DNA of 64,000 nucleotides from Blastomussa wellsi (Eukaryota; Cnidaria; Anthozoa; Scleractinia; Plerogyridae): NCBI GenBank assembly GCA_947652115.1, contig OX393564.1:1-64000 (forward strand), given 5' to 3'. Below the pieces are notes generated by a model. That model made no database searches, was not told the origin of the DNA, and saw nothing but the letters and a program-made list of their open reading frames with translations. Position 1 is the stretch's first letter, and every line of letters begins with the position of its first letter. The translations under genes were made by a program, and so were the position numbers. Of this stretch, positions 55,001-64,000 are shown piece by piece.

Positions 55001-55968
55001 TCTTTCCCCCGCTCGGGCTCATAAACCTTGATACCAAGCCAATTTGAAAAATCGACCCCCTTATTTTGATGTTTTTGAACATTATCCAACTCATCAAGAG
55101 ATGTTTTTGGACAGTTGTTTGGTATCTTTTCAAGCTTAAAGAAACTTTTTGCAAGCAAACGAGCTGCTGCGGTACTTCGGTCAGGCCGAGCTCCTTGATG
55201 AACAGCGATACAGCGCCAGAGACATAAGTTGTCCTGGTACGTGTCTAATGCCATTGGTCCTTCACGCCAACGTGCAATTTTGCGCAGCCATTCTGCCTTT
55301 GTTGGGCCTGTGCCCAACAAAGGCTGCCTGTCAAGCACAACCTTTACATCCGTGTTTTCAAAACCTTCAAACCCCCACTTTGTGTTCGGCCTTTTAATAT
55401 TGTCAGGGTCCAACCGAACCTTTTCCCGATCTTCGAGCCATTTTTTCGCCTCTGCAAGTTCGTTAAACCAGGGTGAGCCGATGTTTGTGTAGTATGTTAT
55501 CAAAGTACCTTCTTCAATGTGGCGTGGCTTAGTTCCATAAACATCTCTGGCGTAAAACGATGTACGAACTCTCTCTCTAATCTTTTTCATAAATCTGGGT
55601 GTGAGGTTTTTTCCCAGATCTCTGCTCCAACGCCATCTTATAAAACGACGCCCGCTTGTCTCTTCTGTTCCTTCATATGTTTCTTCTCTGTACATATGCA
55701 AAATCTCTTTCTGGTAGTCTGCCACCGTTCTCATTCTTTGCTGCCTTAAAATTTCTTGTCTTCTTCTTTCCCTTCTTGGCCTTGGTGGTCTTGGTGGTGC
55801 TCTTGGTTGTAGACGCTCTTGCTGATCCACCACATTCTGGACAATGTTTTTAGCCACCAGCGGATTTTTTGTTAGTAATTCTTCAAGTTTCTGCAATGTT
55901 CCAAGAGGAATTTCTGCAAGTGCTTCTTCCAAATCTTTTACCAAATTTTGTGCCAAATTTTGTTCCAT
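52081..55968 (-). pseudogene. POLB: Protein-primed family B DNA polymerase, two frameshifts
   Basis: The polymerase replicates the element using a protein primer. The main frame (55968-53008, 986 codons) holds, in order: an Arg/Pro-rich N-terminus; a segment with NLCLWRC (249-253) and a distant HAFVI (350) that could be an OTU-like cysteine-peptidase fold; a zinc-finger-like C-x2-C-x12-H-x3-C (366-386); a region with YHGCYWHGC and RTKALRKAGFRVVEVWAC (467-521), reminiscent of VSR-type endonucleases; and exonuclease motifs DFE (545-547), NSGSYD (646-651) and YNNLD (777-781). Polymerase motif A is YDANALYPS (880-888). The frame breaks at an 8-base homopolymer (53033-53040). The next frame holds motif B (LLGNSSYGK) and breaks again at a 16-bp tandem duplication (52697-52728). 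The last frame holds motif C (MDTDS) and stops at 52081-52083. Confidence 0.93.
52697..52728. repeat. 16-bp tandem duplication inside POLB
   Basis: ATACACGCTTCGCAAA occurs twice in direct tandem (52697-52712 and 52713-52728). Sixteen is not a multiple of three, so this duplication alone accounts for the second frame break of the polymerase. Confidence 0.97.
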
Positions 55969-56059
55969 GCTTACAATTTGTGTTCTTATAATATGGGAGA
56001 AAATAATTAATTATTTTTTTATTATTTGGTGTGTTTCTCTAATTGGTTAGTAAAATTGT
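55969..56059 (-). promoter_or_regulatory. A/T-rich upstream region of POLB
   Basis: Between the polymerase start and the right terminal repeat lies an A/T-rich stretch with TAATTAATTATTTTTTTATT at about 56004-56024, the likely promoter region. No precise TATA box was chosen. Confidence 0.4.
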
Positions 56060-56289
56060 ATGTGCCGCGGCGCTCGCTTGCTGGGCATGGATTGCCCTTT
56101 GCCTGCTTTTTTGTTTACTCTTTTGTTTTCTTGTTAAGTTGTATGTCTGGGGTTTTTCGAATACTACTTCCTCACCGCACTTTTTAACCTTTTTTAAACT
56201 TTATCATGCGAAAGCATGATAAAGTTTAAAAAAGGTTAAAAAAACGTGCGGTGAGGAAGTGGTATTCGAAAAACCCCAGACATACTACT
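56060..56289. repeat. Polinton right terminal inverted repeat, with internal palindrome
   Basis: It mirrors 41764-41994. The outer 153 bases (56137-56289) form a palindrome around CATGC-GAAA-GCATG. The outer and inner arms keep the same small differences as in the left repeat, so the loop is in the same relative orientation at both ends. Confidence 0.95.
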
Positions 56290-56294
56290 CCCCA
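56290..56294. repeat. Polinton target-site duplication, right
   Basis: CCCCA follows the ACTACT terminus and matches 41759-41763. Confidence 0.8.
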
Positions 56295-58450
56295 ACACTA
56301 CAGGAACAAGGAAAGTAACCGGACTCTTTATCCAAGACACTGTAAAAGAGCATGCACCAGTCAAAGTCCTGTTTGCCTACTCAGGGGAATATATTCCAGC
56401 TGCAAAAGCCCAAAACAAGTTCGCGAGATGATGGAGCTCGACCACAGTGAAATCCACCACAGTCACAAGATTCGTGGAACGGAACAGGCCGAGTCTATGG
56501 AGGATAGATGTTTCCAAGAAATTATGACCAAAGGCTTGCATAAGGATGCAGATGGAAACTGGAAAGTGCCATTATCCTTTAAACCTGATGCCATCCTTCT
56601 ACCCAACAACAAAGGCCACTGTTTATTAAGGCTCTTATCTCTGAAAAAAGCCTTCTCAATGAAGACAAGCTAAAAGACGACTATCTCGCCTTCATGAAAA
56701 AGATCCTCGATGACGACCTTGTAAGTCGAGTTCCTTTAGACCAGCTGAAAAAAGAAAAGGGCAAAGCGTGGTGTCTTCCTCACTTCCATGTTTATCACCC
56801 ACGAAAACCAGAGCAAATCGCGTCGTCTTCGACTGCAGCGCCATGTACGAGAATGAATCGTTAAACAAACATCTTCTCCAAGGACCGGTCCAGTTAAATT
56901 ACTTGTTTTCGAAAGGAAAAGGTTGCCCTCACCTGTGACATCGAACAAATGTTTCACAGCTTCTACGTCAACACCACTGACAGGGACAACCTGCATTTCC
57001 TGTGGTTCGAAAACTTGCTGGTGTATCGAGTCAGAGACATTCGGATTTCGTTTCAAACTCAAATACAAACCTGCAGCCAGTTGCAGGATTCTGTCTACTA
57101 TTAGTATAAATCTATGACCCACTTGGAGCTGTCTCGCCTGTCATATTAACTGGCAGACAAATACTGCAAACCCTTTGCCGTCAAAATGTCAATTGGGACA
57201 ACACACTACCTGACGATATCCTTCCACTATGGAAAAAATGGCGAACAGAACTACTAGTACTCGAGAAGCTTACATTACCCCTTCTGTCTTAATCCAATAG
57301 ATTTTGGTGACCTAGTTCACACAGAATTCCGCAGCTTCTCAGATGCAAGCGACAGCGGCATCGGTCAAGTCTTGTATTTGTGCATGATCAACAATAGAGG
57401 CGACATCCAATATCAATACCTCGCCTTGAGTTAACAGCCCCCGTCACCTCTGTAAATGTAACTGCATAGCTAAAGAGTAAACTTGATATTGACAACATCC
57501 ACTGCTATTACTACACAGACTCCGAAATCGTAATCACACATATAAACAATGGAGCACATCACTTCCATGTGTACGTTGGCAATCGCGTACAACACATATG
57601 AGACCAAAGCTCCCCTGAAGATTGGTCTCATGCACCAGGAAAAGAAGCCTCGCGTGGCTTAACCGTTTTAAGACATGTTACAGGGTAACTGCTGGCTCAA
57701 CGGACCTGTGTTGCCATGGTAACCAGCCCCACTACCCTTAAAACCAAGGTCAGTGTGCGATCTACTTCCATCAGACAGCGAAGTGAGAAAGGACTCATCG
57801 TCCACACTAGCAACCAAGATTGTTAAAGTCAACACCCGGCAAGTTGCACCTAAGACTTTGGAGCCTGACCACTTCAACCACTTATCTTCGCTTAACCGCC
57901 TCAAATGATGTATTGTTCACATACAGAGAGCAATTGAAAAGTGAAGACCAAACAAACAGCACAACTGGCGTCCCGAAGAAGGACCCCCTTCAGTATCAGA
58001 GCTATTTCAAGCTGAAAACTTTATCCTGAAGTCACTTCAGCATGATCACTTCGAATTGGAAATGAAGATTCTGAGTAACCTCGACGTCAAGCTGACTAGC
58101 AACCTTCACAAACTAGATCCATTCTTTGACAGAGAAGGCCTGCTTAGATTTAGCAGACGTCTCGAGAGTTCAACCTGTCTGTAAAATGTGAGGCACCCTC
58201 TTGGCGTTCCCAAAACAGTCACATGAACGTCCCCTATGCTTCTCACATGCGAGGAGTTGGGGAACGTGAAATACAAATCGCTGCTGCGTGATCACGGCAC
58301 ACAGCTTGACGATGAAGCACTTTGTACCCTCATGACCAAAGTTGAAAGCATTGTCAACTGTCGTCCCTTGGCAGTAGAGAACCTGACAGACCCACTAGCA
58401 TCCGAACATCTAACACCCAACCACCTTCTCACTCTTTTCAGGCTTCATTA
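56290..58450 (+). pseudogene. BEL/Pao retrotransposon pol, heavily decayed
   Basis: This is the continuation of the BEL element beyond the Polinton. In shifting frames it reads MELDHSEIHHSHKIRG and DRCFQEIMTKGLHKDADGNW (reverse-transcriptase entry, 56428-56560), then ending-type RT sequence VFDCSAMYENESLNKHLLQG (about 56820-56890). A Pao-type connection region DPLGAVSPVILTGRQ and DDILPLWKKWRTELLVLEKL (about 57115-57280) and FSDASDSGIGQVLYL (RNase H-like, about 57335) follow. An integrase-end region VESIVNCRPLAVENLTDP with LTPNHLLTL lies at about 58345-58440. Many stops and frame changes mark it as old. No 3' LTR was recognised after it. Confidence 0.8.
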
Positions 58451-58557
58451 TTCTAATTTCTTAAATTGGAAATTCACTGCAAAGATCATTTTACACCTTG
58501 CGTTGACAACAAGGACCTTCCAAAACATTTTCTCTGGTTTATTTAGACTCCAAGAGA

Positions 58558-58680
58558 GCATTGAAATGGCATCAAGGGAAACTCGGAAAAAATCCGACAA
58601 GATCACGGAGGGTTGTCTGTTCAAATCCCATCTGGGACTTGGATTTTTTTTCCTAGTTTCCCTTGATGCCATTTCAATGT
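58558..58680. repeat. Foldback palindrome
   Basis: GCATTGAAATGGCATCAAGGG at the left returns as CCCTTGATGCCATTTCAATG at the right, with an inner match through GGAAAAAATCC/GGATTTTTTT. It is a MITE-like hairpin just after the BEL remnant. Confidence 0.65.
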
Positions 58681-60930
58681 TGATTAATTTTGACTTCTGA
58701 GAAAATCTGAACTGTAGTTATATCAAAAGGTGAAGTATTGAACTCTGCTGGACTAGCTGCAATGTTATTGTTTAATTCGTTTGGGCTAGCTCAAAAAGGG
58801 AGGACCTGCTCATGTGCCTGTCTGGTATCAGCTGACTGCAACCCCAATGTTTGCTTCGCAAGTTGTGGGAAGTTTATAATAATTCATTTAAAGGAGTTAC
58901 GTCACGGTTTGTGCATTTTTAAAAATTTGGCTAAATTTTTCAAAATCGTCATTTGCAATCTCTCTTGATCTTCTCCATTCTTAACCATCCTCGTTCCTTT
59001 TTGGTTTACTATCACCTAGTTAGGTGATAGTGTAGGTTTCCTACATTTTAAAGAGTTAAGAGTAATTTGGTTCATCACAAAAAAATGTTTCAAAATATTG
59101 TGACGTAGCTCCTTTAAGAGAATGTATGGGAAGTCCCCCCCCCCCCCTAAAAAAAACCTGGTTTGGAAAAGAAAAGAAGAAATGTATTAAAAAAAATTTT
59201 GTTCTCTCCAGGCAAATGTAAAACGTTGCATGGAAAAAAGGCTGGATTGACATCAAGGGCGTGAGAAGAACAACTTCAGGACATCCAAAAAAGGTTAGTT
59301 GATTTCTTTACACCGTAAACTTTAATATGCCATTTCTGAATTCCCTTTTCCGTCAGTTTCAAAATGAGTCTAAGTGTGAAACTATTCGTATGGAAATTAG
59401 CTCATTTTGCGGGCATGAGATTAAGATGCATGTAAAACACATTTTCATATTGATGCAGAGGAAAAAGAGAACTCTTTGGGCACTTTGGTGTGGAATAATT
59501 ATACAGGCTGGTGAGCAAACCAACCACTTTAAATGTTTTGGTGGAGGCTTTTTTTTATGTATATCTATTTCAACTGGCAATGTTCTAAAACAAATAGTTG
59601 TTTTAAGTGCTTAATTTTCTTGAATTTTTGTGGAAAATCTCAGCCTCAATATTCAAAATAGAATATTCTTAATACATAAAAATGTGCAGCTGTGCACATT
59701 TAGCATTACAGTGCACGAAACGTTTGGAGGGTAGTCAAGAAGATAGAGTCTCCAAACTTCCTAGTTAAACATTAGAGTGTTTCCGTCAAGCTTAAGGATT
59801 TATCGGTTGAGTTGCCCCACAAAAAGTTGATGTTCTGAAGGCAAATAGGTTTTACACCGAGAAGTGAAGCATTGAAGGCTAATATAGTAGTTTAATGTTT
59901 TAAGAGTGTAAAATTTCCAAGGGGCAACTATCAGGCCGATAGTTCTGAGACAAAAAACACTCTAGAACTGTCTTTATTTTTCACCACTAAATTTTCTTCC
60001 ATGCATGCATTTAATAACGAGTAGCATGAATTATTGTTAACTTTTTGAGATGTAAACTGAAATGTAACAAAACAAGACGAAAAATCCACTAAATGCAGGT
60101 TTTCTTATCTTCTTGTCCACTTGTTTCCAAAAGGAAACAGGACTACTATCCACCCATTTTTTTTCCTTGGATGGGCACTACTTAGCTCTTTTAACTGAGC
60201 ACGGGGTCTGTATGTAAGAATCTTGACCGAGGTCATGAGTACAGACCGAATGCAGTGAGGTCTGTACTCACGACCGAAGTCAAGATTCTCCCATACAGAA
60301 CGACTAAGCTCAGTTAATAAGATGTTTGTTACAACTTAACTTTCCTTAACGACACTGCTTCGTTCTTGCTGACATTTTGTTTGCAAATGGTGATGGGTTG
60401 AACTTAAATTTGCAAAATTTGGTCCTATCTTTAGTTTTTATTCTTTTCAAGCTTTTACAATTTTCCATTTAGTATTTTTAGACAAAAAGGAGACAATGTG
60501 TTCCTGTTTTATTTGTATCTTTCTGACCCCAAACTGCAACCGGTCTAGTTGCCGGTCTACATTGGAAAATCTAGACCACGGTCAATATCGATTTTAGCCA
60601 ATCAAATTCGTGAATTCTCTAGGTTCCAGCCCACGTGAGACACGGCCAGATAATAAAGGCTGCTAGTGTCTCTCCACAGATAAACACTATCGTGTCGTAT
60701 GATCAATTGAAATCAGAATCTGAAAAAAATTTTAGTGGTGAACTGTAAATCTTGATAGGTCATGTTAAAGCCTTTACCAATTGGAAAGATACGTCTCTAC
60801 CATGTATTTACATTGTACTGTATCTTTTGGTTTTCTCCAGTAAGTATTAAGCATGGAATAAGACCCACCAAGAGCTACATATTCAGGGCTGTAGTTACAC
60901 TGTAAAAGAGAAGAATAACTGTCCAAAACT
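58681..60930. other. Unique and repeat-poor sequence, no gene recognised
   Basis: Reading frames up to 95 codons show no domain. A foldback at 60191-60318 is listed separately. A short palindrome TATCACCTAGTTAGGTGATA lies at about 59010-59030. Confidence 0.4.
60191..60318. repeat. Foldback palindrome
   Basis: Arms of about 55 bases: TTAACTGAGC, GGTCTGTATG, AAGAATCTTGACCGAGGTC and GAGTACAGACC return as GGTCTGTACTC, CGAAGTCAAGATTCT and GCTCAGTTAA. The loop is about 10 bases. Confidence 0.7.
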
Positions 60931-61096
60931 CTAGAACAAAAATTTATTTTTCAAATCGGCACTCTTAATCCTCACGGTATCAACGAACGCTTTTCATTCA
61001 ACTAATTTATTCCGAAGTTTTCACGTTACCAGGCACCAGCCAATAGCGAAGCTCCATCTTTCTGTATATAAAAACACACGACGCACAATTCCTTGA

Positions 61097-61133
61097 TTCG
61101 CTCCGACGAAGGGCTAACGCTCGAAACGTCAGC
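61097..61133 (+). ncRNA. Hammerhead-like motif in Penelope pLTR (non-canonical)
   Basis: CCGACGA is followed by a short hairpin (GGGC, TAAC, GCTC) and GAAACGTC. The arrangement matches a hammerhead core, but CTGA reads CCGA and there is one extra base before stem II. A degraded relative lies at about 23549-23585. Confidence 0.35.
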
Positions 61134-61205
61134 ACTTGAATCTCTTTACGGTGGCCAATTGACATTATCAACCCCGTTTGATAAAACCAAATTATATTGT
61201 TATAC

Positions 61206-61250
<45 letters not shown>

Positions 61251-61344
61251 CTATTCATTTGTTGTTTATCGCTGCGACCACTAATCTCTTGCACTAGTAT
61301 TCTTTATTACACAGATTTCAGACCAGAAGACCGACAACAAGACG

Positions 61345-64000
61345 ATGCCAAGCCTGAAGAAACTCACCAAGGAGCTACGCCAGGAAATCGTAAGTTATCT
61401 TTTTCCTTTTCCCCCTATTAGTAATAATCTAGCTTTCCGTTTAGCCATTCTCATCTTCGCTAAAACCAGGTTTTGTAGTCACATCAACTTCATCGGCCGT
61501 TGCCTTCATTCTAAAGTTATTCCGAAGGGTTTTCGCTCCAATTTTCATGCATCTTCTCTCTCCCATTCTAATCAATATCGTCGCCAAATTCAGTGTGCTC
61601 AAAATTCTTTTTCACGTAACATTATGAGGATTACTATCAGAGCTATGTGCCAAAAACGCGATGACCTCGACAAACAAATTCTACATTATCGCTCTGAACT
61701 GTCCAAAACCTGCCCAGCTATTTTAGTACAATCTATTCGCGAAAAAATTCAGGAGTTAAACTCTAAACTTTTTCACCATTTACACCAAATTAAGGCCCAA
61801 AAACTTCAACAATTAATAGGTCCTCAAATTACTTGTGACTCATCACTTGAAAACCTTAACACCGTGGTTACCATTCCAGAAAATCTTCCGCTCTCCGACT
61901 CAGAGAAATCCGTCCTCAGTAAGGGCTTGAATTTTGTTCCTATATCCAAAAAACCGGACGAATTCTCAGTTAAGCAACATGTTGAAAAATTTCTTCGCCG
62001 CGTTCAACTGAAAGCCTTTTTCCATGACAAAGAGGATGATTCTAACACCTCTGACAAAGATACTTTCGAGACGCTTCAGACTCGAAAATCTAAGTGGACT
62101 CCCCCAGAGGGCCAGTTTGCTTCTTTAGATTTTTTCATTAAAAAATGCCGTCACGACATCAACAAACTTAATTTCAATCGTAACACCAAATTTTCCAACC
62201 TTTCTTCGGAAGAGAGGACGGCGCTAAAAAACCTTAGTAAGCGCAAAGACATAATTATCAAAGCGGCCGACAAAGGCGGCGCTTTAGTTGTTTGGCGGGC
62301 CGACCTCTACCAAAAAGAAGCTTTGCGGCAACTTTCTGACACCTCTTTTTATGCTAAAGTCGACAAAGATCTCACCTCCACTAACCAACAAATTGTCAAG
62401 AGCACTATTAACGACCTTATAGTCAAACAAGAATTGCCGGCTACTGCTACCAATCTCATCATTACCACTCCCAGAACCTCGTGTATTTACTTTTTACCTA
62501 AAATTCACAAACCTAACAACCCAGGTCGACCTATCGTCTCTGCCTGTAGTTGCCCTACCGAACTCATTTCCAGCTATTTAGACAAAATTATGGCACCTAT
62601 TGTCAGATCTTTACCGTCATACGTTAAAGACAGTCAACACGCACTTCAAATTTTTCGCGATTTCAATTTCCTGGGCGAAGACAAACTTATTTTCACTATG
62701 GATATTACATCTCTTTACACCGTCATCCCAAATGGCGAAGGTCTTCTAGCCCTCAAACATTTTTTTGATTTACGCACTGTTAAGGAACCAAGCTCGGAAA
62801 CACTACTCCGCCTGGCTGAGTTAGTGTTAACACTCAACTGTTTTTCATTCGCGAACAATTATTACAAACAAATCAATGGCGTAGCCATGGGTACCAAAAT
62901 GGGACCCAGCTACGCCAATCTTTTCGTAGGCTACATTGAACACCAATTTTTCAATCAATATAACGGCCCAAAACCTGAACTCTATCGTCGCTACATTGAC
63001 GACTGTATCGGCGCTACCTCTTCTACCAGAGAAGATCTCAATCAATTTATAACCGCTGTTAATTCGTTTCATCCTGCCCTTAAATATACCTGGGAAATTT
63101 CCGATACTTCCTTAGCATTCCTGGATATCAAAGTTTCTATCGAAGGCAACAGTTTATGCACCAGTGTGCACTACAAACCCACAGATTCTCATAGCTATTT
63201 GTTGTATTCATCTTCACATCCATCACATGTCAAGAATGCCATTCCTTATTCTCAGTTCCTTAGACTTCGCCGTCTTTGTAGTGACGACTCTGATTTTTCC
63301 TTAAAATCAGAGGAAATGTGCAATTTCTTCCACAAACGCGGCTATCCTGCTTCTGTTGTTCAAGCGGGCCATCATCGCGCCCAGCAAATTGATCGACAGT
63401 CAGCACTACAAACGTCACAGAGAGAAAACAACGATAGAATTCCATTCACCCTCACATTTCACCCTCACAACCACGCAGTTAAATCGATCATTCTCAAAAA
63501 CTTTAAATTACTTCAAAATGATCCCGACACTGGTAGAATCTTTTCGCAACCTCCATTAATTTCTTTTAAACGCGACAAAAACATAGGTAACTTTTTAGTC
63601 AGAAGTGCATTCCAAACTAGTGATCAACCCGGAACTTTTAAATGCGCTCGCGCACGATGCAAAACATGCCCTTTCATTCACAACGTTGACAAAATATCGG
63701 GACCCAAGCGATCTATCAAAATCACTGATCATTTCACCTGTACCTCAGCCAATGCCATCTACTGTATAACTTGCACTCTTTGCAAAAAGTTATACATCGG
63801 CGAAACAGGGAGACGACTTGGCGACCGATTCCGAGAACACCTTCGTGACGTAGAGAAAGACGACAAAAATGCATCGAAACCGGTCGCGAGACACTTCAAT
63901 CTTCCAAATCATTCTAAGCAACATATGGCAGTCTGCGGCCTTTCCCTTCACCAAGGAAACACGGAAAGCCGTAAAACTCTAGAACAAAAATTTATTTTTC
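61345..64000 (+). CDS. Penelope-like reverse transcriptase/GIY-YIG protein (runs off window)
   Basis: The frame is open from ATG 61345 to the window edge (885 codons, no stop); the in-frame stop upstream is at 61282. Residues 1-150 are basic and helical. IIKAADKGGALVVW lies at about residue 305 and YFLPKIHKPNNPGRPIVSAC at about 390. The palm motifs follow: MDITSLYT (Asp at 453, motif A), GVAMGTKMGPSYANLF (about 512-527, motif B) and YRRYIDDCIG (YIDD at 550-553, motif C), then FLDIKVS. A C-terminal linker with CARARCKTCPF leads to the GIY-YIG nuclease core (IYCITCTLCKKLYIGETGR, from residue 806; RLGDRFREHL). Judging from the copies at 23022 and 60934, only about 20 codons are missing after the edge. 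It looks intact and potentially active. Confidence 0.95.
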   Translation, partial: MPSLKKLTKELRQEIVSYLFPFPPISNNLAFRLAILIFAKTRFCSHINFIGRCLHSKVIPKGFRSNFHASSLSHSNQYRRQIQCAQNSFSRNIMRITIRAMCQKRDDLDKQILHYRSELSKTCPAILVQSIREKIQELNSKLFHHLHQIKAQKLQQLIGPQITCDSSLENLNTVVTIPENLPLSDSEKSVLSKGLNFVPISKKPDEFSVKQHVEKFLRRVQLKAFFHDKEDDSNTSDKDTFETLQTRKSKWTPPEGQFASLDFFIKKCRHDINKLNFNRNTKFSNLSSEERTALKNLSKRKDIIIKAADKGGALVVWRADLYQKEALRQLSDTSFYAKVDKDLTSTNQQIVKSTINDLIVKQELPATATNLIITTPRTSCIYFLPKIHKPNNPGRPIVSACSCPTELISSYLDKIMAPIVRSLPSYVKDSQHALQIFRDFNFLGEDKLIFTMDITSLYTVIPNGEGLLALKHFFDLRTVKEPSSETLLRLAELVLTLNCFSFANNYYKQINGVAMGTKMGPSYANLFVGYIEHQFFNQYNGPKPELYRRYIDDCIGATSSTREDLNQFITAVNSFHPALKYTWEISDTSLAFLDIKVSIEGNSLCTSVHYKPTDSHSYLLYSSSHPSHVKNAIPYSQFLRLRRLCSDDSDFSLKSEEMCNFFHKRGYPASVVQAGHHRAQQIDRQSALQTSQRENNDRIPFTLTFHPHNHAVKSIILKNFKLLQNDPDTGRIFSQPPLISFKRDKNIGNFLVRSAFQTSDQPGTFKCARARCKTCPFIHNVDKISGPKRSIKITDHFTCTSANAIYCITCTLCKKLYIGETGRRLGDRFREHLRDVEKDDKNASKPVARHFNLPNHSKQHMAVCGLSLHQGNTESRKTLEQKFIF

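Larger units (their letters stand above)
41764..56289. mobile_element. Polinton/Maverick (virus-like DNA transposon), 14.5 kb
   Basis: The element is bounded by 230-bp terminal inverted repeats starting AGTAGTATGTCTGGGG and by a CCCCA target duplication. It carries the Polinton hallmark genes: protein-primed DNA polymerase B, retroviral-type integrase, packaging ATPase, likely major and minor capsid proteins, plus membrane and coiled-coil proteins. Gene order from the left: two minus-strand genes, one plus, one minus, then a plus-strand run of capsid, ATPase and small genes ending in integrase, and finally the polymerase on the minus strand. No separate adenovirus-type cysteine protease was found. 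Five or more breaks in four genes indicate an inactive copy. It is inserted in a BEL/Pao element. Confidence 0.95.
60934..64000 (+). mobile_element. Penelope-like element with partial tandem (pLTR) start
   Basis: The segment at about 60934-61200 matches the 3' end of the same type of element: ORF-end codons (TCTAGAACAAAAATTTATTT and following, also seen at 63977-64000 and 23375), then the 3' untranslated region with TGTATATAAAAAC and a hammerhead-like motif at about 61097-61133. It lies directly upstream of the ORF. A partial direct copy of the end placed before the body is the 'pLTR' arrangement of Penelope-like elements. The element continues beyond the window. Confidence 0.8.

Overview
The window reads as the left end of a eukaryotic (metazoan) chromosome. 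It opens with about 1.9 kb of CCCTAA telomere repeat and passes through degenerate subtelomeric repeats. The only clear host gene is an intron-rich phosphoglucomutase gene of the PGM1/PGM5 type on the + strand (exons from about 10.3 to 20.9 kb). The rest is mostly transposable elements. Their mix (CR1 and L1/Tx1-type LINEs, Penelope-like elements with GIY-YIG nuclease, BEL/Pao, a Polinton/Maverick, tRNA-derived SINEs, many MITEs) and the animal-type telomere fit an invertebrate. I think an anthozoan cnidarian (coral or anemone) is most likely, but that assignment is inference.

Layout. 1-1914: telomere, ending in a block of an 8-bp variant. 1915-5700: subtelomere with two tRNA-like SINE copies and a degenerate tandem array. 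5700-10300: intergenic, with a Penelope 3' relic, a SINE and a foldback. 10322-20925: the PGM gene; its middle exons keep perfect phase, but exon 1 has an in-frame stop, exon 2 lacks a usable AG acceptor and the C-terminal exons are not found, so it is probably a pseudogene. Several MITEs sit in its introns. 21.1-33 kb: SINEs, a 1.38-kb near-identical duplication (21481 and 28844), a TTAA-flanked MITE family, a 58-bp tandem array, and an L1/Tx1-type LINE with a 15-bp target duplication. 33.8-37.2 kb: an open 1133-codon CR1-like LINE carrying a 2A-like motif.

37.4-58.5 kb is a nested stack. A decayed BEL/Pao retrotransposon was interrupted first by a 5'-truncated LINE (12-bp target duplication), which was itself interrupted by a Penelope-like element with inverted repeats carrying hammerhead-ribozyme motifs (15-bp target duplication). 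The BEL element was also interrupted by a 14.5-kb Polinton (41764-56289) with 230-bp inverted repeats.

The Polinton carries the virus-like set: a likely major capsid protein, a packaging ATPase, a probable penton-type minor capsid protein, a coiled-coil membrane protein, several small membrane proteins, a retroviral-type integrase and a protein-primed DNA polymerase B. The capsid and ATPase genes are open. The integrase, polymerase, coiled-coil gene and one large unknown gene each carry one or two breaks, so this copy looks recently disabled. From 60.9 kb to the window end is a second Penelope-like element with an intact reading frame that runs off the edge.
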